This document shows positions 1-7,620 of a DNA stretch of 45,391 nucleotides, one piece after another (the stretch's first letter is position 1; every line of letters starts with the position of its first letter). The stretch is from a virus: IMG/VR virus record IMGVR_UViG_3300048797_000370, positions 1 through 45,391 of that record; one strand, 5' to 3'. Under the pieces are notes generated by a model. That model was given only the letters and a program-made list of their open reading frames with translations, did no database searches and was not told the origin of the DNA. Both the position numbers and the translations under genes were made by a program.

Positions 1-1362
1 TCATGCCATTGCCTCCTCGCGCTGGGGTTCAGCACGATCGGGACGCAAATCCGTCACCAGTCTTTCGATACCATTGGCGCGCAGTCGAACTTCTAGGTCA
101 TTGGGCGTCACGATCACTTTCTCGACCAGCATCTTCACTATTCGCGTCTGTTCAGCAGGGAACAGTTGATCCCAAATTGCATCCAGGCGCTTCATGGCCA
201 CCGTGACCTTGGCTTCGTCGAGGGTCGGATCCAGCTTAATGGCCTGTGGCATCACATCTCTGAGCAAGTCCGGGGACCGCAGGATGCCGCGCAGTTGGTC
301 GAGCACGGCGGACTCCAGTTCCGCCGCCGGCAAACGTGGCAGGCCAGACGCACCCGAATGCTCCTTGATGTCGCGCGTGGAGAGGTAATAGCGATACCGC
401 TTTCCAGTCGCTTTTTTGGTGCTGTGCCAGGGCGTCAAGGCACGGCCGTCGCAACCAAACACGATCCCCTTGAGCAAAAACGGCGTCGTTGAACGAGTGT
501 TGTTGCCTCTGACATGACTGTTTGTCGCAAGAATGGCGTGAACGTCGTCCCACAACTCCTGCGGCACGATGCGTGCGTGCTGCCCTTCATACCATTGCCC
601 CTTGTGGTGAACTTGACCAAGGTAGTTTCGGCTCTGAAACAGTTTGTAGACCATCCCCTTGTCAATCGGCTTGCCATCACGGACTTTTCCCTCCTGGGTG
701 GTCCACGCCTTCGATGTCACGCCATCGAGACGGAGTTCTTTGACCAGTTTGGTCGTTGATCCGAGCTCGACGAATCGCTTGAAGATGTGCATGACAAGCT
801 TGGCCTCCTTGGCATTGGTTACCAATTTCCGGTCGGCTACGTCATACCCGAGCGGTGGCACGCCGCCCATCCACATGCCTTTGCGTTTGCTGGCCGCAAT
901 CTTGTCGCGGATCCGCTCTCCGGTGACCTCGCGCTCGAATTGGGCGAAAGACAGCAGCACGTTGAGCATCAGTCGGCCCATAGACGTGGTGGTGTTGAAC
1001 TGCTGGGTGACGGACACAAAGGACACGCCCTGGCGCTCGAACACTTCGACCATCTTGGAAAAGTCAGCCAGGCTGCGTGTCAGTCGGTCAATTTTGTAGA
1101 TCACGATCACGTCGATCTTGCCGGCCTCAATGTCGGCCATCAGGCGTTTGAGGGCAGGGCGCTCCATGTTGCCGCCCGAGAAGGCGGGGTCGTCGTAGTC
1201 GTCGGCCACGGCAATCCAGCCCTCGGCGCGCTGGCTGGCCACATAGGCCTGGCCAGCGTCACGTTGGGCATCAATCGAGTTGTATTCCTGATCCAGTCCT
1301 TCCTCGCTGGACTTGCGCGTATAGACGGCGCAGCGCATGCGCTTTTTGAGAACTTCAGTCAT
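1..1362 (-). CDS. Serine recombinase, likely prophage integrase
   Basis: A 453-residue serine recombinase expected to catalyse site-specific DNA breakage and rejoining. The N-terminal resolvase domain carries YTRKS near residue 14, with Ser18 as the likely nucleophile, and the arginine-rich YKIDRLTRSLADF segment. A recombinase domain and a helical C-terminal region follow. The zinc-ribbon area keeps only one obvious cysteine, so it looks degenerate. I chose the ATG at 1362 rather than 1437 because it overlaps the DUF2924 stop codon as ATGA and starts just before the catalytic domain. It is the only recombinase seen, so integrase is the natural role, although related three-gene cassettes also travel alone on mobile elements. 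Confidence 0.9.
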   Translation of the reverse strand: MTEVLKKRMRCAVYTRKSSEEGLDQEYNSIDAQRDAGQAYVASQRAEGWIAVADDYDDPAFSGGNMERPALKRLMADIEAGKIDVIVIYKIDRLTRSLADFSKMVEVFERQGVSFVSVTQQFNTTTSMGRLMLNVLLSFAQFEREVTGERIRDKIAASKRKGMWMGGVPPLGYDVADRKLVTNAKEAKLVMHIFKRFVELGSTTKLVKELRLDGVTSKAWTTQEGKVRDGKPIDKGMVYKLFQSRNYLGQVHHKGQWYEGQHARIVPQELWDDVHAILATNSHVRGNNTRSTTPFLLKGIVFGCDGRALTPWHSTKKATGKRYRYYLSTRDIKEHSGASGLPRLPAAELESAVLDQLRGILRSPDLLRDVMPQAIKLDPTLDEAKVTVAMKRLDAIWDQLFPAEQTRIVKMLVEKVIVTPNDLEVRLRANGIERLVTDLRPDRAEPQREEAMA

Positions 1363-1859
1363 GGCCGGCCTGCCTTCCTGGCGGAAGATATCTTCGTGGT
1401 CCGTGCTTTGAGTCCGAAGAACAGAGGCCCTGACCACCGCGTGCCTGTGATCTCGCGGGCAATGTGGGACAGGCTTTGAAAGGTTCTTCCGTTGAAGTCG
1501 TAGTTGCCATCGGCGGTGGCGATAACGCGGTATTCCTTGTCCTGGTACTCGCGGGTCAGGACGGTGCCGGCGACAGGTCGGTAGTTGGACTCACGCGTTT
1601 TGAGTTTGCCAGTGTCCATCAACGACTGAATGCCACGCTTGTTGCGATCGAGCAGGTTTGGGTCGATCTTGCGATATTCGATCTCCTGCAACTTGTAGGC
1701 GATGCGGCGTTCCAGGAACTGGCGATTGTGGTTCGGCACGTCACCATGAAATATCTTCTGCCAGAGTGATCTGATCGCTGACATCTCCAGTTCGGGCAAC
1801 TTGCTGATTTGTGAAACCACCGATGGTGGCGTGGGGGGAATGGCTTTTGTGGATCTCAT
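1359..1859 (-). CDS. DUF2924 domain protein
   Basis: This 166-residue basic protein matches what I know of DUF2924, a family of unknown function often encoded directly upstream of serine recombinases. Seen here are a central run of charged helix (ERRIAYKLQEIEYRKID), followed by a region resembling the family's C-terminal half (PVAGTVLTREYQDKEYRVIA, then NFNGRTFQSLSHIAREITG-like sequence). Its start overlaps the stop codon of the 71-residue gene, and its own stop overlaps the recombinase start, both as ATGA, so the three genes are translationally coupled. A DNA-binding or recombination accessory role is inference from context. Confidence 0.85.
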   Translation of the reverse strand: MRSTKAIPPTPPSVVSQISKLPELEMSAIRSLWQKIFHGDVPNHNRQFLERRIAYKLQEIEYRKIDPNLLDRNKRGIQSLMDTGKLKTRESNYRPVAGTVLTREYQDKEYRVIATADGNYDFNGRTFQSLSHIAREITGTRWSGPLFFGLKARTTKISSARKAGRP

Positions 1860-2074
1860 CAGGACTGCGCATTTCTATAGTTGACGGGGTCTGAATGAAC
1901 GCTCTGGTCGCCAGAAAAGGCAAGTGAAACATCACTCGCTGTGGCTATGTTCGCGAATGGCGGAGACTGCGCCATGCGCAGGCGAACCAGCCCTCGGGCC
2001 AAGATGGACGCGACCTCGCAGCGACGCTGCTCAGGCGTCATGCGCTCTGGTGGTGTTTGGTTGATTTCATGCAT
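1859..2074 (-). CDS. Small protein leading the recombinase cassette
   Basis: A 71-residue protein with the motif MTPEQRRCEVASILARGLVRLR. I recognise this as typical of short proteins that precede DUF2924/recombinase pairs; its function is unknown. The stop codon overlaps the DUF2924 start. The last 20 or so codons (GDQSVHSDPVN and neighbours) coincide with a copy of the leader repeat found at 18.1-19.8 kb. The reading frame may therefore have run into what was once a 5' leader of the DUF2924 gene, and the functional part is probably the first 45 residues. A GGAAGGA-type ribosome site lies upstream of the ATG. Confidence 0.65.
   Translation of the reverse strand: MHEINQTPPERMTPEQRRCEVASILARGLVRLRMAQSPPFANIATASDVSLAFSGDQSVHSDPVNYRNAQS
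1895..1924 (-). repeat. Conserved leader repeat, copy A
   Basis: Reading the + strand, ATGAACGCTCTGGTCGCCAG continues into AAAAGGCAAG. This matches copy E at 19755 (ATGAACGCTCTGTTCGCCAG, then TGAAGCCAAG) with few differences. It lies 36 bases upstream of the DUF2924 start, in the same orientation to its gene as copies B to E. Confidence 0.6.
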
Positions 2075-2205
2075 TGGTGATCAGTCCTTCCAGTCAAACT
2101 TGCTTGAAGCAAAATTGTCCTGAAGAACCGTCATCAACACTATGAGGGAGTTTCGGGCGAACGCGGATTGGTGCGGATTAATGCAAAAAACCGGGCCGGG
2201 TGCTC

Positions 2206-3120
2206 TTACCTTCTGTCGGGAAACTGGCCGTTATTTATGAAGCGGTCAAAGGTGTCCTCTTCAGGCTCACCATCGTCATGTTGTGGCTGCCGCCATTCAG
2301 CTTCTGGCATTAGCAGCAGGGAGAGTGTGTAGTCGTAGTTGCCAGCAACCTTGGTCATCTCGGTCAATTCCACGTAGGAAGGTTCACGAGGAAACCAAAC
2401 ATTGGCCCGAATATTTTGATTTTCCACGGTTCCAGAATTGTGATCGCTGTGGGCAATGGACTCCGGTGGCACTTCGATGGTGTTTTTTCTGGTCGCGAAA
2501 AATGCCCCTGACTTGAATGCTGCGTCGTTGGACTTGGCCCACAGCATGAAATCATCACGACTAGCGACCAGAACAGCACGGTTATCGGCGATTTCAATCC
2601 AGTGCAACGCGACCGCAGTCAGCGACACACCATAACGATCGGCACAGTGGCCCAGAAGATCGAAGCTGATGGCGTGCCCATCGACCTGTTTGCGGAAATC
2701 GTCCAAGGGCATCAATAGGGTCGATGCAAACTGATCGGCATCGGTTTCGATGCCATTTTTGTCGCCGCCGCCGGTCTCGATATCATCGTTACCGCATTGA
2801 AATTCTGCTTGCTGATCCCGGTGCAAAAGGTAATGACCAAACTCATGTGCAATGGTGAATCGCTTGCGCCCTGGCGAAGTTACCGCGCTGTTGTAGAGAA
2901 TTCGCCATTTCGAGCGTGCCTTATTTGCGGCGAGCATGCCATCAAAGCCTTCGAGAGCATGACCCTCGACCTTTTCGACGGGTGAGTCAGGGAAACATTG
3001 ATGGGAATATTCAAGTGCGACTTCGTCCGCCTTGACGGGGAACCGGGCGTCACCCAAGACGATCCTCAGCACATTTGAGATGCGATTGGCCTGTGCTTTA
3101 GGCTGCTTGGTTTCGGTCAT
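2206..3120 (-). CDS. ImmA/IrrE family zinc metallopeptidase
   Basis: A 304-residue protein with the zinc-protease motif HEFGH at residues 92-96 and a downstream acidic helix (ETDADQFASTLLMP, about 125-138) that supplies the third metal ligand. In characterised members (ImmA of ICEBs1, IrrE/PprI of Deinococcus) the enzyme cleaves a partner XRE repressor and so derepresses genes. The start overlaps the stop codon of the XRE gene as ATGA, so the two are coupled and presumably act as a pair. The C-terminal third (from about residue 170) is a sensor-like region without a motif I can name. The likely target is the adjacent repressor, controlling the divergent pair at 3640-5839. Confidence 0.9.
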   Translation of the reverse strand: MTETKQPKAQANRISNVLRIVLGDARFPVKADEVALEYSHQCFPDSPVEKVEGHALEGFDGMLAANKARSKWRILYNSAVTSPGRKRFTIAHEFGHYLLHRDQQAEFQCGNDDIETGGGDKNGIETDADQFASTLLMPLDDFRKQVDGHAISFDLLGHCADRYGVSLTAVALHWIEIADNRAVLVASRDDFMLWAKSNDAAFKSGAFFATRKNTIEVPPESIAHSDHNSGTVENQNIRANVWFPREPSYVELTEMTKVAGNYDYTLSLLLMPEAEWRQPQHDDGEPEEDTFDRFINNGQFPDRR

Positions 3121-3437
3121 TCATGTTCCCATCCCTCGAGAATCTTGCGAATCTGCTTCTTGGTCCCTTCGGGCATGTTCTGGTACTTGCGAAAAAACGC
3201 CTGATCAAGGACTTCCCCGTCGGGCGTAGAGGCCGAGGTGCTCAGTAAAAATTCAGTGGTCACATCGAGAGCCGCGGCGATACGAGCCACTTTTTCTGCC
3301 GAAGGGTTGGGAGTATCCTTATTTTCCAATTCCCACATATAGCTCTTGCTGGAGTCGGTCAGTTCAGCAAGTCGTTCAAGACTGAGCTTCTTTTGCTTGC
3401 GCAGAGCGCGGATCTTGTCACCTAGGGGCGATGGCAC
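3117..3437 (-). CDS. XRE-family helix-turn-helix repressor
   Basis: A 106-residue protein. Residues 6-65 form a classic Cro/CI-type HTH (IRALRKQKKLSLERLAELT, then SSKSYMWELENKDTPNPS, then IAAALDVTTEFLL). The C-terminal 35 residues are helical and may be the ImmA/IrrE cleavage or dimerisation region. It starts at GTG, with AGGAG six bases upstream. The neighbouring inverted repeats ACCGAACG and CGTTCGGT lie between this gene and the divergent one, which fits autoregulation and control of the rightward promoter. It could be the phage repressor or a dedicated regulator of the 3640-5839 cargo; no CI-like protein is seen elsewhere. Confidence 0.9.
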   Translation of the reverse strand: MPSPLGDKIRALRKQKKLSLERLAELTDSSKSYMWELENKDTPNPSAEKVARIAAALDVTTEFLLSTSASTPDGEVLDQAFFRKYQNMPEGTKKQIRKILEGWEHE

Positions 3438-3484
3438 TTATTACTCCTCATCTATTCCAAAAACTTTGCAAATAATACCACTCT

Positions 3485-3558
3485 ACCGAACGATTATGTA
3501 TTTGCTTGACAAACCCATATCTGGTCTGAAATAATCCTAAACGTTCGGTTTAGCGAAC
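3485..3558. promoter_or_regulatory. Shared operator region between XRE gene and divergent pair
   Basis: ACCGAACG at 3485-3492 is the inverted repeat of CGTTCGGT at 3542-3549. A second palindrome, GTTCG-GTTTAG-CGAAC, occupies 3543-3558, right where transcription from the rightward promoter should begin. On the other strand, the left half-site falls just upstream of a TATTAT box that could serve the XRE gene. This layout would let one repressor control both directions. Confidence 0.55.
3506..3535 (+). promoter_or_regulatory. Sigma70-like promoter for the 3640-5839 pair
   Basis: A perfect TTGACA (3506-3511), an 18-base spacer and AATAAT (3530-3535, five of six matches). The predicted start near 3542 is covered by the operator palindrome. 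Confidence 0.6.
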
Positions 3559-3639
3559 AAATAAGGCCTGTACACCTAAACAATGACAAGTAGGAGAACC
3601 GGGCTGCACACAAGCGTTTAAACATCAATAAGGAAAAAA

Positions 3640-4869
3640 ATGAACGATTCAGAAAATTTGTCAAAGTTGCTCTGCCACCTGCCACCATCTGTCTTTCGTG
3701 AATTCATCGTCAATGAATTCGGCGTGGCAATCCCGGCGCTGGAGCCGGAGCAGGGAAAGCGTGAGCAGCGTGCCGCCATGGAGGCGGTTTTGGCGGCTAT
3801 TCCCGTCGGCGATCGCCAGAAGATCGAGGAAGTCGTTGAGCGCATCGTGCTGCTGTCAGACGGCGCAGGTCAAGACGTGATCGAGGGTTTTAAGGATGGT
3901 ATCTTTGGCGATGAAGGAAAGGCAGCATTCGAGGTGATTCACAATCAGTACGAGCGCGCTCTGTGGCTCTACAACAATGAGCCAAAGTTGTTCAAGGAAG
4001 CTGTGGATGCACGCCAGGCTGACGTTTTCCGTCAAAGTACGTCCTGCTTTTCAGGCTTCATTGCACCCGTGAAATTGGCTGTGAAAAGTGACATGGTTTC
4101 CCGGGCTGAATTTCACAAACGAGTTGCTGCGCACCTTGGCTGTGCAGCTGAGTCAGTTGCAATTCAGATATTCAAACGCCTGCGTCCGGATACCGACACG
4201 GGCGAAGACGTTGATCTGTATCAGATCAGCGTCCACCATAACCGCCCGCCCGAGCTAATCGACTGTGTACAGGCCAGTGAATTGGTGCCACAGGAGGTCA
4301 TTCGGGCAGTGTCATCGCACATCACTTACGAGCCTGCCAATGGTCACCTGGAGGTGCTGTCCAAGGATACGGACGGACGCGAAAAGCTGGCCAGCATCAT
4401 GGCTGAGTGTTTGTTGCAGTCCCCCATCACTGGCGAAAAAATTCCAATCAAACAGTACGACTACCAAAGTCTGGCGACTTTGCGCAACCTTGATCTGACT
4501 GGCGAGAACGTGGCATCTGTCAAGGTCATCGAACTGGGGTACTCGGTTGCCGGCAACCGGTCGCTGCTGGTGAAGATTTGGAGCAACGATGCCGACAACA
4601 TCTACTCAGCTGCTCGATCACTCACGAACCCATTGTTTGATTTTAGCAACCACCGCCTGAATTTCGCGAAGCTGTCCATTCGCCTGAAGAAGGTCGGGAT
4701 TGAGCGGGCACGCACGATCAGCGTCATCCTGCGCGAGGACAACAAATGCAACATCAAGACCAAGCGCGAGAAGGATCGCTCGCTGTGTGACCGACTTCTT
4801 GCCAAATGGCATTTGGTGAAGGTGATCGGCGATGCCGGCGCGCCCGCTGTCCACGCAATCGCTGCTTGA
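3640..4869 (+). CDS. Protein of unknown function, first gene of ImmA-linked pair
   Basis: I do not recognise this 409-residue protein. It has no signal peptide or membrane segment. The N-terminal 110 residues are largely helical and acidic (MEAVLAAI, QKIEEVVERIVLLSDG). The middle (about 150-260) mixes strands and helices, with HHNRPPELIDC. The C-terminal part is basic and strand-rich (NHRLNFAKLSIRLKK, then TISVILREDNKCNIKTKREKDRSL). An AAGGA ribosome site precedes the ATG. It is driven by the promoter at 3506 and overlaps the next gene by 38 bases, so the two products are probably made together and may act as a complex. It is under likely control of the XRE/ImmA pair. A defence, immunity or lysogenic-conversion role is inference only. 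Confidence 0.8.
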   Translation: MNDSENLSKLLCHLPPSVFREFIVNEFGVAIPALEPEQGKREQRAAMEAVLAAIPVGDRQKIEEVVERIVLLSDGAGQDVIEGFKDGIFGDEGKAAFEVIHNQYERALWLYNNEPKLFKEAVDARQADVFRQSTSCFSGFIAPVKLAVKSDMVSRAEFHKRVAAHLGCAAESVAIQIFKRLRPDTDTGEDVDLYQISVHHNRPPELIDCVQASELVPQEVIRAVSSHITYEPANGHLEVLSKDTDGREKLASIMAECLLQSPITGEKIPIKQYDYQSLATLRNLDLTGENVASVKVIELGYSVAGNRSLLVKIWSNDADNIYSAARSLTNPLFDFSNHRLNFAKLSIRLKKVGIERARTISVILREDNKCNIKTKREKDRSLCDRLLAKWHLVKVIGDAGAPAVHAIAA

Positions 4870-5839
4870 GCTGCTCGATCTGTTCGAGCAATCGGACCAG
4901 TCGATCAGTGATGCCGATGGACAGAGACTGTGCGGGTTTCCGGGGTGGGACCTCGCCAGGCTGCAATCATTGAGGCATCCGGATCGGCTGGACTGGCTGG
5001 TCTGCAATGGATATGCTGGTCGCTACCCGGCATCCCGCGGCGACGAACATGTGCCGGTTGAACTGGAAGAGGATGATGTTCCAGGGCGGTACGCATACCG
5101 GTGCCCCGAGACCTTTCGCAAGAAATTTGTTTCAGCGTCCGAGGTGGCCGTCTACTCAGTATCAACCACGAAAATTCTGGGGCAGATTGCCACGCTTCTG
5201 GAAACTCCACTGGCGCACCGGCGAGGCATCGAATCACCGGCGATAGACAGTGTGCTCTGGAATCTCGGAAAGACCCGCATTGGCTCTTCTCATGTGGATG
5301 TTTGGTTTGTCCGTGGTTTCGCGCGGTCCGCTGATGCGGTGTTTCGGTACTTTCATTCGGCAACCCTGGTGGAGCAGGGGCTGATTCTGAGCTCCGGGCA
5401 ACCCCTGCCTGAGTTTGTGCGGCCGCCGCGAAACTATCGATTTGCCACCATGCGCCAGGTACTGGTCGACTATGTGCCAAAGCCCTGCATTGACATGACA
5501 CTGCTTCATCGCATTCTGACGACACCCGCTGATGGCACTTTGCCGTCGGTGTTAGCCGTGTTTTTCGATGAAATCAACAAGGTGCTCACGATCCGCACGA
5601 AGAAGGACCCGTGGCATATCAAAGGAGCGCGCCAAGCTGCAGCGGTGAACTACATGTACCAGCAAGCCTGCAAAAACCGCTGGCTGCTTGATGCCGGCGA
5701 AATTCTTGCCGCTGCCTACCCCAAGGAGCAGCAGGTCGGCAAGAGCCGCACGATGCAGAGCCTGTTCAGTGGCAACAAGGAGTGGAAGGACTACATAGCC
5801 AATCCAGAGAAAGGAACGTACAGTTTTTGCATGGACTGA
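4832..5839 (+). CDS. Protein of unknown function, second gene of ImmA-linked pair
   Basis: A 335-residue soluble protein that I cannot assign to a family. Seen: a helical N-terminus (QSLLELLDLFEQSDQSISD), a central segment with SVLWNLGKTRIGSSHVDVWFVRGFARSADAVFRYF (given in two parts: residues about 136-153, then 154-171), and a basic C-terminal part (INKVLTIRTKKDPWHIKGAR; later QACKNRWLLDAGEIL). DVWFVRGF followed by a patch of aromatic and basic residues may be a catalytic or binding core, but no known motif fits. It begins inside the upstream gene (38-base overlap), with GGTGA before its ATG, and ends 25 bases before a terminator. The pair forms a closed transcription unit. Confidence 0.8.
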   Translation: MPARPLSTQSLLELLDLFEQSDQSISDADGQRLCGFPGWDLARLQSLRHPDRLDWLVCNGYAGRYPASRGDEHVPVELEEDDVPGRYAYRCPETFRKKFVSASEVAVYSVSTTKILGQIATLLETPLAHRRGIESPAIDSVLWNLGKTRIGSSHVDVWFVRGFARSADAVFRYFHSATLVEQGLILSSGQPLPEFVRPPRNYRFATMRQVLVDYVPKPCIDMTLLHRILTTPADGTLPSVLAVFFDEINKVLTIRTKKDPWHIKGARQAAAVNYMYQQACKNRWLLDAGEILAAAYPKEQQVGKSRTMQSLFSGNKEWKDYIANPEKGTYSFCMD

Positions 5840-5863
5840 ACAAGCGACAGCTATTTGCACCAC

Positions 5864-5891
5864 GCACAACCGCCTTAGGGCGGTTTTGTGC
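5864..5891 (+). terminator. Intrinsic terminator after the unknown pair
   Basis: AACCGCC (5868-5874), a TTAG loop and GGCGGTT (5879-5885) form a GC-rich stem followed by TTGTG. The outer bases GCAC/GTGC extend the stem past a two-base bulge. Confidence 0.75.
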
Positions 5892-5925
5892 TTTCTGGAG
5901 CCCTAAATCACCTGTAAATGTCGCG

Positions 5926-5969
5926 CCCGTACATGAGCCCGTACATGGCGGTGCTTGTCACCCGTACAT
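5926..5969. repeat. Three CCCGTACAT direct repeats upstream of the early operon
   Basis: CCCGTACAT occurs at 5926-5934, 5938-5946 and 5961-5969, at spacings of 12 and 23 bases (about one and two helical turns). A weaker version, CCTGTAAAT, lies at 5911-5919. The array sits between the terminator and the first early gene and is placed as an operator for the early promoter. The repressor that binds it is unknown; no good -35/-10 pair stands out. Confidence 0.6.
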
Positions 5970-6021
5970 CTCGAAACCCAAACTTCATCACGTTTTCGCA
6001 ATCACATGAAAGGACAAAAAC

Positions 6022-6246
6022 GTGACTATCAAACACCTCAATCAACGCCAATTGGCCGACCGTTGGGATCTGAGCGAGGCATCGCTCGAACGCTGGCGGA
6101 CCGAAGGTATCGGACCGGTATTTCTGAAACTGCAAGGGCGCGTGCTGTACCGCGTCGAGGACGTGGAAGCGTTCGAGAACGACAGCCTGCGCAAAAGCAC
6201 ATCCGAACGCGCAACCGCAGTGCTTGCCGTGGGAGGTGCAGCATGA
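6022..6246 (+). CDS. Small HTH (excisionase/MerR-like) DNA-binding protein
   Basis: This 74-residue protein consists mainly of one winged HTH of the HTH_17/AlpA type: LNQRQLADRWDLSEASLERW, then a wing GIGPVFLKLQGRVLYRVEDVEAF. Such proteins act as excisionases or early transcription regulators in phages. The start is GTG at 6022, preceded by AAAGGA. It is the first gene of a chain in which each member overlaps or abuts the next; its stop overlaps the next start as ATGA. The CCCGTACAT repeats directly upstream are possible autoregulatory sites. Confidence 0.8.
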   Translation: MTIKHLNQRQLADRWDLSEASLERWRTEGIGPVFLKLQGRVLYRVEDVEAFENDSLRKSTSERATAVLAVGGAA

Positions 6247-6722
6247 GCACCTTAGCCCAAGAGAGTGTGCTTGCCATCCCTGTAGGCAACCTGGCCGAGC
6301 AGTCCAGCCAGTCGTTGTTCGAGCTCAAAAGCAATGCTGCCGCTTTGCAAACCCAAGCCAAGGCTATCAGCGATCACATCGATCGCGCGGTGGAATTGAA
6401 GTTCGCCGGTCGTGCTCACGACCTCCGTCTGGGCGCAGGCAAGGATACCGGCATCGTGCATTTTGAGGACGGAACGGTGCACATCACAGCCGACCTTCCC
6501 AAAAAGGTGGAATGGGATCAAGCAAAACTTGCCGACATCACCCGCCGCATCGCGGCCAACGGCGAAGACCCGGCGCAATACGTCGAAATCAGCTACCGCG
6601 TGTCCGAGACCAAGTTTGGGGCCTGGCCAGAAACATTGAAGTCGGCCTTTGTACCTGCACGCACCCTTAAAACCGGCAAACCGAGCTTTCGCCTGGCGTT
6701 GGTGGAAGGAGACCAAGCATGA
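6243..6722 (+). CDS. Conserved phage early protein of unknown function
   Basis: A 159-residue acidic protein without a known catalytic motif. The N-terminal half is helical (SLFELKSNAAALQTQAKAIS), followed by a strand-rich part (GIVHFEDGTVHITADLPKKV). The C-terminus ends with a basic stretch (PARTLKTGKPSFRLALVEG). I know similar proteins as conserved neighbours of Sak4-type ATPases in phage recombination modules, function unassigned. The ATG at 6243 is preferred over the upstream in-frame start at 5955, because that longer version would read through the HTH gene in another frame. Coupled to both neighbours by ATGA. Confidence 0.75.
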   Translation: MSTLAQESVLAIPVGNLAEQSSQSLFELKSNAAALQTQAKAISDHIDRAVELKFAGRAHDLRLGAGKDTGIVHFEDGTVHITADLPKKVEWDQAKLADITRRIAANGEDPAQYVEISYRVSETKFGAWPETLKSAFVPARTLKTGKPSFRLALVEGDQA

Positions 6723-7618
6723 GTCTCAAAATTTATACCGCCGATCAACGATTGACCGAACAGCGCGGTGTCAAAGGCGTGCTCGTTGGTAAGAGTGGTT
6801 TGGGCAAAACATCCCAACTCTGGACGCTCAACCCAATTGCTTCCCTGTTCTTTGATCTTGAGGCTGGCGACCTTGCGGTCGAGGGGTGGTTGGGTGACAC
6901 CATCCGACCGCGCACATGGCAGGAATGCCGTGACTTCGCCGTCTTCATCGGCGGACCCAACCCGGCATTGCGTGACGATCAGCCCTATAGCCAGGCGCAC
7001 TTCGATGCAGTCTGCGCGAGCTTTGGTGACCCATCAGTGATGGATAAGTATGAAACCATATTTGTCGATTCAATCACAGTGGCGGGCCGCCTGTGCATGC
7101 AATGGTGCAAAGGTCAACCCCAAGCCTTTTCAGAAAAAACTGGCAAACCCGACAGCCGAGGTGCCTATGGTTTGATGGGTTCAGAAATGATTGGCTGGCT
7201 GACGCATTTGCAGCATACCCGGCGCAAAAACGTCTGGTTCGTCGGCATTTTGGACGAGAAGCTTGACGACTTCAATCGGCGTGTTTTTTCTCTACAGATT
7301 GATGGCTCGAAAACTGGGCTCGAGTTGCCCGGGATTGTTGACATCGTCATCACTCTGGCCGACATCAAAGGCGACGATGGACAAAGCTACCGCGCTTTTG
7401 TCTGTCAAACGCTCAATGCGTGGGGTTATCCCGCCAAAGATCGATCGGGTCGTCTTGACCTGATTGAAGAACCGCATCTGGGTCGCCTGATGCAAAAGGT
7501 CACCGGCCCGGCCAAACCGGCACCCGAGCGGCTCAATTTCTCACGACCCACACCCAGTGTCAGTCCAACTGACACCCCTGTTTCCATGTCTGTAACCCAA
7601 CCCACCCAGGAGTCCTGA
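6719..7618 (+). CDS. Sak4-like RecA-fold ATPase (AAA_24)
   Basis: A 299-residue phage nucleotide-binding protein. Walker A is GKSGLGKT at residues 24-31; a Walker B-like segment, YETIFVDSIT, lies near 113-122. The core is a compact RecA fold, and the last 40 residues are a Pro/Thr/Ser-rich tail (SVSPTDTPVSMSVTQPTQ). Proteins of this type (Sak4) promote single-strand annealing during phage recombination and usually sit beside an ssDNA-binding protein, as here. The start overlaps the upstream stop codon as ATGA. Confidence 0.85.
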   Translation: MSLKIYTADQRLTEQRGVKGVLVGKSGLGKTSQLWTLNPIASLFFDLEAGDLAVEGWLGDTIRPRTWQECRDFAVFIGGPNPALRDDQPYSQAHFDAVCASFGDPSVMDKYETIFVDSITVAGRLCMQWCKGQPQAFSEKTGKPDSRGAYGLMGSEMIGWLTHLQHTRRKNVWFVGILDEKLDDFNRRVFSLQIDGSKTGLELPGIVDIVITLADIKGDDGQSYRAFVCQTLNAWGYPAKDRSGRLDLIEEPHLGRLMQKVTGPAKPAPERLNFSRPTPSVSPTDTPVSMSVTQPTQES

Positions 7619-7620
7619 TC

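Noticed and set aside
787-1479. 230-residue rightward frame opposite the recombinase
   Set aside because: Antisense shadow of the conserved catalytic domain; no family features.
5955-6242. Upstream extension of the conserved early protein to 5955
   Set aside because: It overlaps the HTH gene in another frame for its whole length and is Arg-rich out-of-frame sequence; the ATG at 6243 with ATGA overlap is better.
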